A stretch of 64,000 nt of DNA, taken from positions 40,331,501-40,395,500 of the forward strand of contig NC_083710.1 of assembly GCF_033118175.1 (NCBI RefSeq). The letters are read 5' to 3'. Each line of letters opens with the position of its first letter. The stretch's first letter is position 1. A program made the translations under genes and the position numbers. The notes below the pieces were generated by a model. It saw only the letters and a program-made list of their open reading frames with translations, was not told the origin of the DNA and ran no database searches. Below are positions 22,596 through 33,597 of this stretch, one piece after another. The stretch comes from Dama dama (taxonomy: Eukaryota; Chordata; Mammalia; Artiodactyla; Cervidae).

Positions 22596-23686
22596 ATGAA
22601 AAGGCAGAGAAATACTGCACAAATGAAGCGATAAACTAAGAAATCCAAGTAAACTAAGAAACAAAGAAGTCCAAGTAAATCAACAGGACATAGACAAACT
22701 ACCTGAAAAATAATTCAGGATAATAATAATAAAGATGATCAAAAACCTTTAAAACAGAATGGAGAAAATGTGAGAACCAATTAACAAAGACCTAGAAGAA
22801 TTCAAGAATAAACATACAGAGACAAATAACAAAATTACTGAAATTAAAAATACTCTAGAAGGAATTGATAGCACAATATCTGAACAGATCAGTGAGCTAG
22901 AAGATAGAATGAAAAGAACAGAGGGTCATCTCAGAGAAAACATTAAACACAGCAACATTCAAATGATAGGGGTCCCAGAAGAAGACTGCAGTTTCTCCAG
23001 TCTTCCTAACTTGCCTGTAGCTCAAATGGGGAAGAATCTTCCTGCAATGCAGGAGACCAGGTTTTGATCTCTTGGTTTGGAAGATCCTCTGGAGAAGGGA
23101 ATGGCAATCCCCTCCAGTAATCTTGCTTTGAGAATCCCATAGACAGAGAAATGAGGTGGGTTACAGTCCTTGGGGGTTACAAAGAATCAGACACGACTGA
23201 GTGACTAATGCACAAAACAACACAGAAGAAGAAGAGAAAAAGAAAATGTATGAGAAAATTTTTGAAGAGATTATAGTTGAAAATTTCTCCAACATGGAAC
23301 AGGAAATAGTCAATCAAGTCCAAGAGGTGCGAAGAATCCCACACAGGATAAACCCAAGGAGAAACATGCCAAGACACATAGTAATCAAAGATTAAACACA
23401 AAGAAAGAATATAAAAAGCAGCAAGAGAAAAGCAACAAGTAACATAAAAGGGAAACCCCATATGCTAACAGCTGATCTCTCAGCAAAAATTCTGCAGGCC
23501 AGAAGGGAATGGCTGGGTATATTTAAAGTACTGAAAGGGAAAAATCTACAACCAAGATTACTCTGCCTGGCAAGGATCTCATTCAAAATTGATGGAGAAA
23601 TCAAAAACTTTTCAGACAAGCAAAAGTTAACACAATTCAGTACCACCAAACCAACTTTACAACAAATGTTAAAGGGACTTATATAG
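22596..23686 (+). pseudogene. L1 ORF1 protein relic (split by a SINE)
   Basis: ORF1 encodes the L1 RNA-binding trimeric chaperone that packages L1 RNA. The start MKRQRNTAQMK is followed at once by a stop (codon 13). Coiled-coil-like sequence follows, then a SINE insertion (22986-23222). The C-terminal part is readable as KIFEEIIVENFSNME, INPRRNMPRHIVIK, LTADLSAKILQARREW and KPTLQQMLKGLI, ending in TAG at 23686. This C-terminal part corresponds to the RNA-recognition and C-terminal domains. Multiple frameshifts make it non-functional. Confidence 0.85.
22986..23222 (+). mobile_element. Bov-tA SINE inserted in L1 ORF1
   Basis: SINE head (CTTGCCTGTAGCTCAAATGG) with B-box-like GGTTTTGATCTC, and body ending CAGACACGACTGAGTGACTA. 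The L1 sequence CAGAAGAAGA is present on both sides (22976-22985 and 23223-23232), giving a 10-bp target-site duplication. The SINE is therefore younger than the L1. Confidence 0.88.
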
Positions 23687-25478
23687 TCAGGAAATACAAG
23701 AGAAGAGAAAGATCTATAAGAACAAACCACAAAACAATTAAGAAAATGGCAATAGGAACACATATATCAATAATTACTTTAAATGTAAATGGAATAAGTG
23801 CTCCAACCAAAAGACACAGACTGGCTGAATGGATACAAAAAACAAGACCCATATATATGCTGTCTACAGGAAACCCATTTCAGACTTAAAGACACATCTA
23901 GACTGAAAGTGAGAGGATGGAAAAATATATTCCATGCAGATGGAAAGTAAAAGAAAGCTGGAGTAGCATCCTCATACCAGACAAAGTAGACCTTACAATA
24001 AAGAATATTACAAGAGATAAGGAAGGAAACTACATAATGATCAAGGGATCAATCCAAGAGGAAGACATAACAATTGTAAATGTCTATGCACCCAACATAG
24101 GAGCACCTCAATACATAAGACAAATACTAACAGACATAAAACGAAAAAATGATGGTAACACATTAATAGTAGGAGAATTTAGCACTGCATTCACACCAAT
24201 GTACAGATTATCAAAAGAGAAAATTAATAAGGAAACACAAGTCTTAAATGATACAATAGATGAGTTGGATCTCATTGATATCTTCACGGAATTCCATTCG
24301 AATGCAAAAGCATACACCTTCTTCTCAAGTGCACATGTAACATTCCCCAGGATAGACCGTATCTTGGGTCAAAAATCAAACCTCAGTAAATTTAAGAAAA
24401 TCGAAAGCATATCAAACATCTTCTCCAATCACAACGCTATGAGACTAGATATCAATTACAAGGAAAAATAAAGACTGTAAGAAACACAAACACTTGGAGA
24501 TTAAAAAATATATTTCTAAATAACTAACAGGTTACTGAAGAAATCAAAGGGGAAATAAAGAATTTCCTAGGAACAAATTACAATGAAAACACAACAACTC
24601 AAAACCTATGGGATGCAGCAAAAGCAGTTCTAAGAGGAAAGTTTAGAGCAATACAATCCTACCTCAAGAAACAAGAAAAAACATCGAATAGACAAGCTAA
24701 ATTTACACCTAAAGCAACTGGAAAAAAAAGAACAAAAGTCCTCTAAAATTAGCAGAAGGATATAAATAATTATGATCAGAGCAGAAATAAATGAGAAAGG
24801 AATGAAATAAACAATAGTAAAGCTTAATAAAAATAAAAGCTCATTCTTTGAGAAGATAAACAAAATTGACAAACCTTTAGCCAGATTCATCAAGGAAAAA
24901 AAGAGAAGAATCAAATCAACAAAATTAGAAATGAAAAAAGAGAGCTTACAACAGACAATGGAGAAATTCAAAGGGTTATAAGAGACTATTATGAGCTACT
25001 ATATGACAATAAAATGGATAACCTGAAAGAAATGGACAGATTCTTAGAAAAGTTTAATCTTCCAAGACTGAACCAGGAAAAATAGAATTTATGAACAACC
25101 CAATTACAAGTACTGAAATTGAAGCTGTTAAATCAAACATCTTCCAAAAAATAAAAACCCAGGACCAGATGGCTTCACAGATGAATTCTATCCAATATTT
25201 AGAGAAGAGCAAATGCCTATCCTTCTAAAACTCTTTCCAAAAATTGCAGAGGAAGAACTACTTCCAAACTCATTCTACAAGACCACCAACACCATAATAC
25301 CAAGTCAGATAAAGACAGCACAAAAAAGAAAACTCAGGCCAATATCATTAATGAACATACATGCAAAAATCAACAAAATTTTAGCAAACAGAATTCAACA
25401 ACACGTTAAAATCTTACACACCATGACCAAGTTGGGTTTATTTCAATGATGAAAGGATTCTTTAATATATGCAAATCA

Positions 25479-25580
25479 GGATATATGTATACCTATGGCT
25501 AATTCATGTTGAGGTTTGACAGAAAACAGCAAAATTCTGTAAGGAATTATCCTTCAATAAAAGATAAATTAATTAAAAAC
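25479..25580 (+). mobile_element. 102-bp L1 3' tip inserted in the larger L1
   Basis: Last 100 bp of a ruminant L1 3' UTR (CCTATGGCTAATTCATGTTG, AAATTCTGTAAGGAATTATC, A-rich tail). It is flanked by the 14-bp duplication ATATATGCAAATCA at 25465-25478 and 25581-25594. It is an extremely 5'-truncated but otherwise canonical insertion. Confidence 0.92.
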
Positions 25581-25941
25581 ATATATGCAAATCAATCAAT
25601 GTGATAGACCATATTAACAAATTGAAGGATAAAAACTGTATGATAATCTCAAAGGGATCAATAGATTCAGAAAAAGCCTTTGAAAAAATTCCGTACCTAC
25701 TTATGATTGAAACTTCACAAAATGGGCATAGAAGGAATCTACCTCAACATAGTAAAGGCCATATATGATAAGTCATAAGAAAACATTATTCTCAATGGTG
25801 AAAAACTGAAAATATTCCCCTTAAGATCAGGAACAAGACAAGGGTGTCCACTTTCACCATTATTATTCAACATAATTTTGAAATTTCTAGCTACTGCAAT
25901 CAGAGAAGAAAAAAAGAAATAAAAGGGATACAGATCAGAAA

Positions 25942-26537
25942 TTTTTGGGGGGGCTCCAACATCACTGAAGGTGGTGACTGCAGCCATGAAATTAAAAGAT
26001 GCTTGCTCCTTTTAAGAAAATCTATTACAAACCTAGACAGCATATTAAAAAGCAGAGACATTACTTTGATGACCAGGGTCCATCTAGTCAAAGCTATGGT
26101 TTTTCCAGTAGTTATGTCTGGATGTGAGAGTTGGACCATAAACAAAGCTGAGTGCCAAAGAATTGATGCCTTTGAACTGTGGTGTTGCAGAAGACTCTTG
26201 AGAGTCCCTTGGACTGCAAGGAAATCCAACCAGTTTATCCTAAAGAAAATCAGTCCTGAATATTCAGTGGAGGAAATGATGCTGAAGTTGAAACTTCAGT
26301 ACTTTGGCCACTTGATGCGAAGAATTGACTTATTGGAAAAGACTCTGGTGCTGGGGAAGATTGAAGGCAGGGGGAGAAGGGGATGCGAGAGGATGAGATA
26401 GTTGGATGGCATTACTGACTGGATGGACATGAGTTTGAGCAAGCTCCGGGAGTTGGTGATAGACAGGGAAACCTGGTGTGCTGCAGTCCATGCCGTCACA
26501 AAGATTCAGACATGACTGAGTGACTGAACTGAACTGA
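25942..26537 (+). mobile_element. BovB 3' 0.6 kb inserted in L1 ORF2
   Basis: BovB from GGGCTCCAACATCACTG to the tail GAACTGAACTGA, interrupting L1 ORF2 just upstream of its FADD region. L1 sequence resumes with ATTGGAAAAGAAGAAATAAA, and the short repeat GAAATT flanks it. Bases 25972-26519 are identical to 29804-30351, including a 130-residue frame ending GRGRRGCERMR, while the outer edges differ. Confidence 0.92.
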
Positions 26538-27793
26538 AATTGGAAAAGAAGAAATAAAGCTCTCACTGTTGCAGATGAGATGATACTATACATATAAAAC
26601 CCTACAGATACTCTCAGAAAATTGCTAGAGCTTTTCAGTGAATATAGAAAAGCCATAGGATACAAAATCTATATATACACAAAAATCACTTGAATTCCTA
26701 TATGCTCACAATGAAAAATCAGAAGGAGAGATTAAGGAAGCAATCCCATTCACCCTTTCAACAAAAAGCATTAAATATCTAATTAATTACCTAAGGAGAC
26801 AAAAGAACTGTATATAGAAAATTACAAGACAATAATGAAAGAAATCAAAGATGACATAAACAGATGGAGAGATATTCCATGTTCCTGGGTAGGAAAAATC
26901 ACATTATGAAAATAACTTTAGTACCAGATACAGTCTACAGATTTGGTGCAAATCACTCTAAAATTACCACCGGCATTTTTCACAGAACTAGAACAAAAAA
27001 TCTCACAATTCATATGGAAATACTACAGAAGCAGTCTTGAGAAAGAAGAATGGAGCTGGAGGGCTCAACCTTCCTGACTTCAGATTATACTACAAAGCTA
27101 CAGTCATCAAGACAGTATGGTACTGGCACTAAAACAGAAGTATAGACCAATGGAACAGGATAGAAAGACCAGAAATAAACCCATGCACCTATGGGCACCT
27201 TATTTTTGACAAAGGAGGCAAGAATAAACAATGGGCCAAAGACAGCCTCTTCTATAAGTAGTGCTTGGAAAACTAGACAGCTACATGTAAAAGAACAATG
27301 TTAGAACACTTCCTAACACCGTACACATAGATAAACTCAAAATGTACTGAAGACCTAAATGTAAGACCAGAAACTATAAAACTCTTAGAGGAAAACATTG
27401 GCAGAACACTCAATGACAAAAATCAAAACAAGATACTCTATGACTGACCTCCTAGAATAATAGAAATAAAAACAAAAGTAAACAAATGGGACCTAATTAA
27501 GCTTAAAAGCTTTTTCACAGCAAAGGAAACTATAAGCAAGGTGAAAAGACAACCTTCAGAATGGGAGAAAATAATAACAAATGAAACAACTGACAAAGGA
27601 TTAATTTCCAAAGTATACAAGCAGTTCATACAGCTGAGTGCCAGAAAAAGAAGCAACCCAATCAAAAAGTGGGAAAAAGACCTAAACAGACATTTCTCCA
27701 AAGAAGACATACATATGGCTAACAAACACAGGATACATAGTCAACAAAAGAGTCCAAAAGGCAGTACTTGGATGCAATCCCAAAAATGACAGA

Positions 27794-28250
27794 ATGATCT
27801 CTGTTTGTTTCCAAGGCAAACCATTCAATATCACAGTAATCCAAGCCTATGCCCCAACCAGTAACGCTGAAGAAGCTGAAGTTGAATGGTTCTATGAAGA
27901 CCTACAAGACATTTTAGAACTAACACCCAAAAAAAGATGTCCTTTTCATTATAGGGGACTGGAATGCAAAAGTAGGAACTCAAGAAACACCTGGAATAAT
28001 AGGCAAATTTGGCCATGGAGTATGGAATGAAGCAGGGCAAAGGCTAATAGAGTTTTGCCAAGAGAATGCACTGGTCATAGCAAAAACCCTCTTCCAACAA
28101 CACAAGAGAAGACTCTACACGTGGACATCACCAGATGGTCAACACCGAAATCAGATTGATTATATTCTTTGCAGCCAAGATGGAGAAGCTCTATACAGTC
28201 AGCAAAAACAATACTCGGAGCTGACTGTGGCTCAGATAATGAACTCCTTA
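27794..28250 (+). pseudogene. BovB apurinic-type endonuclease domain relic
   Basis: The domain that nicks the target DNA. Readable in one frame: ISVCFQGKPFNITVIQAYAP, with the conserved AYAP segment. After a frameshift in the A run near 27928 it continues as DVLFIIGDWNAKVGTQET and later RRLYTWTSPDGQHRNQIDYI. GDWNAKVG and the DYI segment are landmark residues of this nuclease family. The N-terminus is missing and the frameshift separates the halves, so it is non-functional. Confidence 0.82.
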
Positions 28251-28391
28251 TTGCTAAATTCAGATTTAAGCTGAAGAAAGTAGGGAAAACCACTAGACCA
28301 TTTAGGTATGACCTAAATCAAATCCCTTATGACTATACAGTGGAAGTGAGAAATAGATTTAAGGGACTAGATCTGATAGACAGACAGCCTG

Positions 28392-29152
28392 ATGAACTAT
28401 GGATGGAGGTTCGTGACACTGTACAGGAGACAGGGATCAAGACCATCACCCATGGAAAAGAAATGCAAAAAGGCAAAATGGTTGTCTGAGGAGGTCTTAC
28501 AAATAGCTGTGAAACAAGAGAGCGAAAAGCAAAGGAAAAAAGAAAGATATTTCCATTTGAATGCAGAGTTCCAAAGAATAGCCAGGAGGGATAAGAAAGC
28601 CTTCCTCAGCGATCAATGCAAAGAAATAGAGGAAAACAACAGAATGGGAAAGACTAGAGATCTCTTCAAGAAAATTAGAGATATCAAGGGAACATTTCAT
28701 GCAAAAATGAGCTCAATAAAGGACAGAAATGGTATGGATCTAACAGAAGTAGAAGATATTAAGAAGAGGTGGCAAGAGAACACAGAAGAACTGTACAAAA
28801 AAGATCTTCATGACCCAGATAATCACAATGGTGTGATCACTCACCTAGAGCCAGACATCCTGGAATGTGAAGTCAAGTGGGCCTTAGAAACATCACTATG
28901 AACAAAGCTAGTGGATGTGATGGAATCCCAGTTGAGCTATTTCAAATCCTGAAAGATGATGCTATGAAATTGCTGCACTCAGTATGCCAGCAAATTTGGA
29001 AAACTGAGCAGTGGCCACAGGACTGCAAAACGTCACTTTTCATTCCAATCCCTAATAAAGGCAATCCCAAAGAATGCTCAAACTACCGCACAATTGCACT
29101 CATCTCACATGCTAGTAAAGTAATGCTCAAAATTCTCCAAGCCAGGCTTTAG
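28392..29152 (+). pseudogene. BovB linker and N-terminal reverse transcriptase relic
   Basis: Basic linker (KKAKWLSEEVLQIAVKQ, FQRIARRDKKAFLSDQCKEI), then DLFKKIRDIKGTFHAK and the fingers segment MNKASGCDGIPVELFQILKD and LFIPIPNKGNPKECSNYRTI (28877-29152). A frame change near 28890 and a TAG after LQARL split it. The order of these segments is the same as in other copies. Confidence 0.82.
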
Positions 29153-29313
29153 CAATACTGAAACGAGAACTTCCAGATGTTCAAGCTGGTTTTAGAAAAG
29201 GCAGAGGAACCAGAGATTAAATTGCCAACATCCGCTGGATCATCGAAAAAGCAAGAGAGTTCCAGAAAAACATCTATTTCTGCTTTATTGACTATGCCAA
29301 AGCCCTCGACTGT

Positions 29314-30233
29314 GTGGATCACAGTAAACTGTGGAAAATTCTGAAGGAGATGGGAATATTAGACCACCTGACCTACCTCTTGAGAAACCTGTATGCCAGT
29401 CAGGAAGCAACAGTTAGAACTGGACATGGAACCACAGGCTGGTTCCAAATAGGAAAAGGAGTACGTCAAGGCTGTATATTGTCACCCTGCTTATTTAACT
29501 TCTATGCAGAGTACATCATGAGAAATGCTGGGCTGGAAGAAGCACAAGCTGGAATCAAGATTGCCAGCAGAAATATCAATAACCTCAGATATACAGATGA
29601 TACCAACCTTATGGCAGAAAGTGAAGAGGAGCTAAAAAGCCTCTTGATGAAGGTGAAAGAGGAGAGTGAAAAAGCTGGGTTAAAACTCAGTATTCAAAAA
29701 CAAAGATCATGGCATCTAATCCCATCACTTCATGGCAAATAGATGGGGAAACAATGGAAGCAGTGACAGGCTTTATTTTCTTGGGCTCCAAAATCACTGC
29801 AGATGGTGACTGCAGCCATGAAATTAAAAGATGCTTGCTCCTTTTAAGAAAATCTATTACAAACCTAGACAGCATATTAAAAAGCAGAGACATTACTTTG
29901 ATGACCAGGGTCCATCTAGTCAAAGCTATGGTTTTTCCAGTAGTTATGTCTGGATGTGAGAGTTGGACCATAAACAAAGCTGAGTGCCAAAGAATTGATG
30001 CCTTTGAACTGTGGTGTTGCAGAAGACTCTTGAGAGTCCCTTGGACTGCAAGGAAATCCAACCAGTTTATCCTAAAGAAAATCAGTCCTGAATATTCAGT
30101 GGAGGAAATGATGCTGAAGTTGAAACTTCAGTACTTTGGCCACTTGATGCGAAGAATTGACTTATTGGAAAAGACTCTGGTGCTGGGGAAGATTGAAGGC
30201 AGGGGGAGAAGGGGATGCGAGAGGATGAGATAG
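29314..30233 (+). pseudogene. BovB reverse transcriptase palm and C-terminal region, frameshifted
   Basis: The first part (to 29742) carries RQGCILSPCLFNFYAEYIM and the catalytic box as LRYTDDTNLMAES, so YADD has become YTDD while both aspartates remain. A one-base deletion near 29700 (ATTCAAAAACAAAG) shifts the frame. The second part (29709-30233) continues as ITADGDCSHEIKRCLLLLRK, VVMSGCESWT and AFELWCCRRLLRVPWTARKS and ends before the usual 3' end. Non-functional. Confidence 0.87.
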
Positions 30234-30384
30234 TTGGATGGCATTACTGACTGGATGGACATGAGTTTGAGCAAGCTCCGGGAGTTGGTGATAGACAGGG
30301 AAACCTGGTGTGCTGCAGTCCATGCCGTCACAAAGATTCAGACATGACTGAATGACTGAACTAAACTGATTCAAGGAGCCCACT

Positions 30385-30434
30385 GTTAGGAAAAGACCTT
30401 TATTCTGGAAACATTGAAGGCAACAGGAGAAGGC
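30385..30434 (+). mobile_element. Short BovB scrap
   Basis: GGAAAAGACCTTTATTCTGG, then ATTGAAGGCAACAGGAGAAG, resembles the BovB segment found about 160 bp before its 3' end. It lies between the long BovB and a SINE and looks like rearrangement debris. Confidence 0.55.
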
Positions 30435-30435
30435 G

Positions 30436-30640
30436 GTGGTAAAGAACCCACCTACCAAATTCAGGAGGCATAAAGAGCATGGGTTTGATTGCTGGGTGGG
30501 GAAGATGCCTGGAGAAGGGCATGGCGACCCACTTCAGTATTCTAGCCTGGAAAATCCCATTGACAGAGGTGCCCTGTGGGCACCATAGGGTCCATAGGGT
30601 TACACAGAGTCAGACACGACTGAAGCAACTTAGCACGTAA
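30436..30640 (+). mobile_element. Bov-tA SINE with damaged head
   Basis: GGTGGTAAAGAACCCACCTA, B-box-like GGTTTGATTGC, and body ending CAGACACGACTGAAGCAACT. The first bases of the tRNA-like head are replaced. Confidence 0.8.
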
Positions 30641-30958
30641 ATGTATTTATTCCTATTTAAATAGCATGATGCCTAGCTGAGAACCTTGGCAAATATTAAA
30701 TTTTATTTATTTAAAATTTGCATTTAAATCTCACTTTATTTAAAAGTAATTTGAAGCAGACTTAATTTCATATATGTAAGTTTTAGTCAAAACATTTTCT
30801 AATTAACAAGTCTGTAATAAGATAGAGATGAGGAAGCAGGGAAGAGAATTGGGGACAAGAAAAGGAAAAATGATTGGTGACAAATTGTGAACATATTGAG
30901 AAGCTTTTATAGTAGGAGGACAAACACTCTTAATGTTTACAAACTGATAAGTAAGTCT

Positions 30959-31879
30959 CAGTTCAGTTCATTCACTCAGTCATGTCCGACTGTTTGTGAC
31001 CCCATGAATCGCAGCATGACAGGCCTCCCTATTCATCACAAACTCCCGGAGTTACTCAAACTCATACCCATCGAGTCAGTGATGCCATTCAGTCATCTCA
31101 ACCTCTGTCGTCCCTTTCTCCTCCTGCCTCCAATCCCTCCCAGCATTAGGGTCTTTTCCAATGAGTCAACTCTTCACATGAAGTGGCCAAAGTATTGGAG
31201 TTGTAGCGTCAGCATCAGTCCTTCCAATGAACACCCAGGACTTATCTCCTTTAGGATGGACTGGTTGGATCTCCTTACAGTCTAAGGAACTCTCAAGAGT
31301 CTTCTCCAACACCAAAGTTCAAAAGCATCAATTTTTCGGTGCTCAGCTTTCTTCACAGTTCAACTCTCACATCCATACATGACCACTGGAAAAACCATAG
31401 CCTTGACCAGATGGACCTTTGTTGGCAAAGTAATGTCTCTGCTTTTTAATATGCTATCTAGGTTGGTCATAACTTTCCTTCCAAGGAGTAAGCATCTTTT
31501 AATTTCATGGCTGCAGTCACCATCTGCAGTGCTTTTGGAGCCCAAGAAAATAAAATCTGACATTGTTTCCACTGTCTCCCCATCTATTTCCCATGAGGTA
31601 ATGGGACCAGATGCCATGATCTTCGTTTTCTGAATATTAAGCTTTAAGCCCACTTTTTCACTCTCCTCTTTCACTTTCATCAAGAGGCTTTTTAGTTCCT
31701 CTTCACTTTCTGCCATAAGGTTGGTATCATCTGTATATCTGAGGTTATTGATATTTCTGCTGGCAATCTTGATTCCAGCTTGTGCTTCTTCCAGCCCAGC
31801 ATTTCTCATGATGTACTCTGCATAGAAGTTAAATAAGCATGGTGACAATATTCAGCCTTGACATACTCCTTTTCCTATC
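30959..31879 (-). mobile_element. BovB 3' 0.9 kb with 11-bp target-site duplication
   Basis: Minus-strand BovB, 3' tail at left (TCAGTTCAGTTCATTCACTC), 5'-truncated inside the reverse transcriptase. It is flanked by TAAGTAAGTCT at 30948-30958 and 31880-31890. It faces the plus-strand BovB at 27732-30371 tail to tail, about 590 bp apart. Confidence 0.94.
31360..31848 (-). pseudogene. BovB reverse transcriptase fragment
   Basis: 162 residues open from SPCLFNFYAEYIMRNAGLEE through LRYTDDTNLMAESEEEL and IMASGPITSWEIDGETVE to VVMYGCES. It carries the same unusual YTDDTN variant as the copy at 29.6 kb. It lacks the endonuclease, the fingers and the C-terminal end. Confidence 0.86.
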
Positions 31880-31890
31880 TAAGTAAGTCT

Positions 31891-32592
31891 AGTATGCTTT
31901 TAAAACCCTTCATAGTACATATGGTTTTCTATGGTATTATTTTGTTCTTGTGATATATTACTAATAATTTGCTATTACTTTTATTTAGGTTCTGCTTTCT
32001 TGTTTTTCCTTCAAAAAAGTTTGTAAATTCTTCATGAACAGATAATTTTCCTTTCACTTTTTAAATTCTGTAAGTACATCATAATGTTATGCTAATGAAA
32101 CTGTCACTCAATAAAGATGTGAAATGAAAATCATTTTATGAATTTTTAATCTCAATTTTCCAATTTTTATTCATTTTTCAATTTCTGTAATGCAGAAATG
32201 CATCATCTATATTTTGGCCTAATTTTAAATAGGGCTATTTAGAGATATGAAGTCTTATACATGTTGTTGATTCTTTCCAACTTCATTGAATTTACGGCAT
32301 TGATTTATCTAAATGGAACTTTTAATGTCACTGTACATTTTTTACTAATTAAAATGGTTATATTTTAAACATATTAGCTTATTGGAATAGACTTAACTGT
32401 TTTTATTTTATTCTCTCTCTATACATATGAATGTATATGTCTATATGTGCATATATAAGTTTTCCTGCTTAATTTTTCATATTTCTATGCAAATAGAAAA
32501 TATTTGGAAAAAAATTCACAACACCTGAATTAGAGGAAAATTCAAGTACCTGTCCATTAAGATGGTATTATTTGTGCCATTTTAGTGGATGG
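31891..32592. other. Unannotated stretch
   Basis: 700 bp of very AT-rich DNA without recognised repeats or exons. Confidence 0.5.
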
Positions 32593-32595
32593 AAT

Positions 32596-32716
32596 TGGAG
32601 AAGGAGATGGCAACCCACTCCAGTGTTCTTGCTTGGAGAATCCCAGGGACGGGGGAGCCTGGTGGGCTGCCATCTATGGGGTCGCATAGAGTTGGACACG
32701 ACTGAAGCGACTTAGC
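32596..32716 (+). mobile_element. Bov-tA SINE body, headless
   Basis: GGAGAAGGAGATGGCAACCC to GTTGGACACGACTGAAGCGA. It is close to consensus and therefore young. The similar 8-mers GTGGATGG and GTGGGTGG on either side may be its target duplication. Confidence 0.85.
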
Positions 32717-32731
32717 AGCAGCAGCAGCAGT
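32717..32731 (+). repeat. (AGC)n tail of the SINE
   Basis: Five AGC units directly following the SINE body. AGC microsatellites commonly grow from the 3' ends of this SINE family in ruminants. Confidence 0.85.
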
Positions 32732-32739
32732 GGGTGGCA

Positions 32740-33587
32740 TTAACCTAGTCCATCACAACCTCTTATTTAAGCTCACTTCTCAGTCACCTCATTTAAAAAA
32801 TGGACTTGTACTGAATAATCTGTAAATTTATGTTACTTATAATTTAAGAATACAGAATTTTAAAGTGATGTTATTGAAAGGATAGTTTGAGAAGCAAAAT
32901 ATATATTAAAAGAATACTTTCAATAGCTGATAATATGAAAATTTTGTTCAACTATAAACACTAAAGGAAATAGTTTTTCTTTTGAAATCCTTTCATAGTG
33001 TTTTAAGAGGAATATGCAGTAGTAATATGAAAAGATGATATTTCCTACCAGTTTTCCAAGATACCTACTATACTTCTGAAACATAATTTGAGTTTTATAG
33101 CTAAATAAATACAAAATGCACATGTGGATTGTTGGGAAATGATGTCTTATATTTCTGGATATCTTGAGAGTCTGGCAATATTGTCCATTGTTCTGGACTT
33201 TTTAGAGAGGTTGATATGGTAAAAAGGTCCAAAATGGAGTGCATATTTAGGGAGAGAATGAAAACATATATATAATCCTTTCCTTGATGCAAAAGGAAGG
33301 ATTGCTATTACCTTGGAATATAGAGATAATATATCCCTGTGAAGAAAGGGCATAATAAATGCAATGCTCTCATCCAAAAACAAAGAACAAGCATGCTAAA
33401 TAATAGGTGGTCCCTAAATACAGAGTTCATCTCCTTTAATGCAATCCTCCACACATATAGGCATCTATTTGTACCTGTATTTCATTGCATTCATGGGTTT
33501 GGCTGGAAAGCACATGTTGATTCTGATGTTGCTTGCTGTATTCTAATGTAGTCTTTTGTTTATGTCTCAGGAATTGTGGGACCTTTA
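32740..33587. other. Unannotated stretch
   Basis: AT-rich DNA. Short frames at 33147-33551 show no family resemblance. Confidence 0.5.
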
Positions 33588-33597
33588 CAATCATCTA

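Larger units (their letters stand above)
19722..27731 (+). mobile_element. Nearly full-length ruminant L1, 3' end missing
   Basis: An autonomous LINE-1 relic of about 8 kb including later insertions. It has a long 5' UTR (19722-22595), ORF1, ORF2 and then an abrupt stop inside ORF2 at AACAAACACA. The 5' end (GGAGTACAAGATGG) looks complete, which is rare because L1 insertions are usually 5'-truncated. The missing 3' UTR and poly(A) are unexpected, since integration starts at the 3' end. Later insertions inside it are a SINE (22986-23222), an L1 tip (25479-25580) and a BovB stub (25942-26537). It is inactive. Confidence 0.88.
23746..27731 (+). pseudogene. L1 ORF2 (endonuclease and reverse transcriptase) relic
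   Basis: ORF2 makes the nicking endonuclease and reverse transcriptase of L1. The start MAIGTHISIITLNVNG is recognisable, and the QETH motif survives only in another frame. The 184-residue stretch at 23917-24471 holds the endonuclease core (ITIVNVYAPNIGAPQYIR, DELDLIDIF). Key residues are altered: the family VGDFN reads VGEFS and SDHNA reads SNHNA. The polymerase FADD motif near 26570 is lost by a base deletion and an Asp-to-Glu change. The frame ends at 27731 before the C-terminal cysteine-rich region. Three insertions and several stops confirm a dead copy. Confidence 0.88.
27732..30371 (+). mobile_element. BovB 2.6 kb, the longest copy in the window
   Basis: Plus-strand BovB from the endonuclease (TCAACAAAAGAGTCCAAAAG) through linker and reverse transcriptase to the 3' tail (GACTGAACTAAACTGA). 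It starts exactly where the L1 ends, and no L1 sequence follows it. The first 1.9 kb looks younger (closer to other copies' shared sequence) than the last 0.7 kb. Two tracts are shared at complete identity with other BovB copies in the window. Confidence 0.92.
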
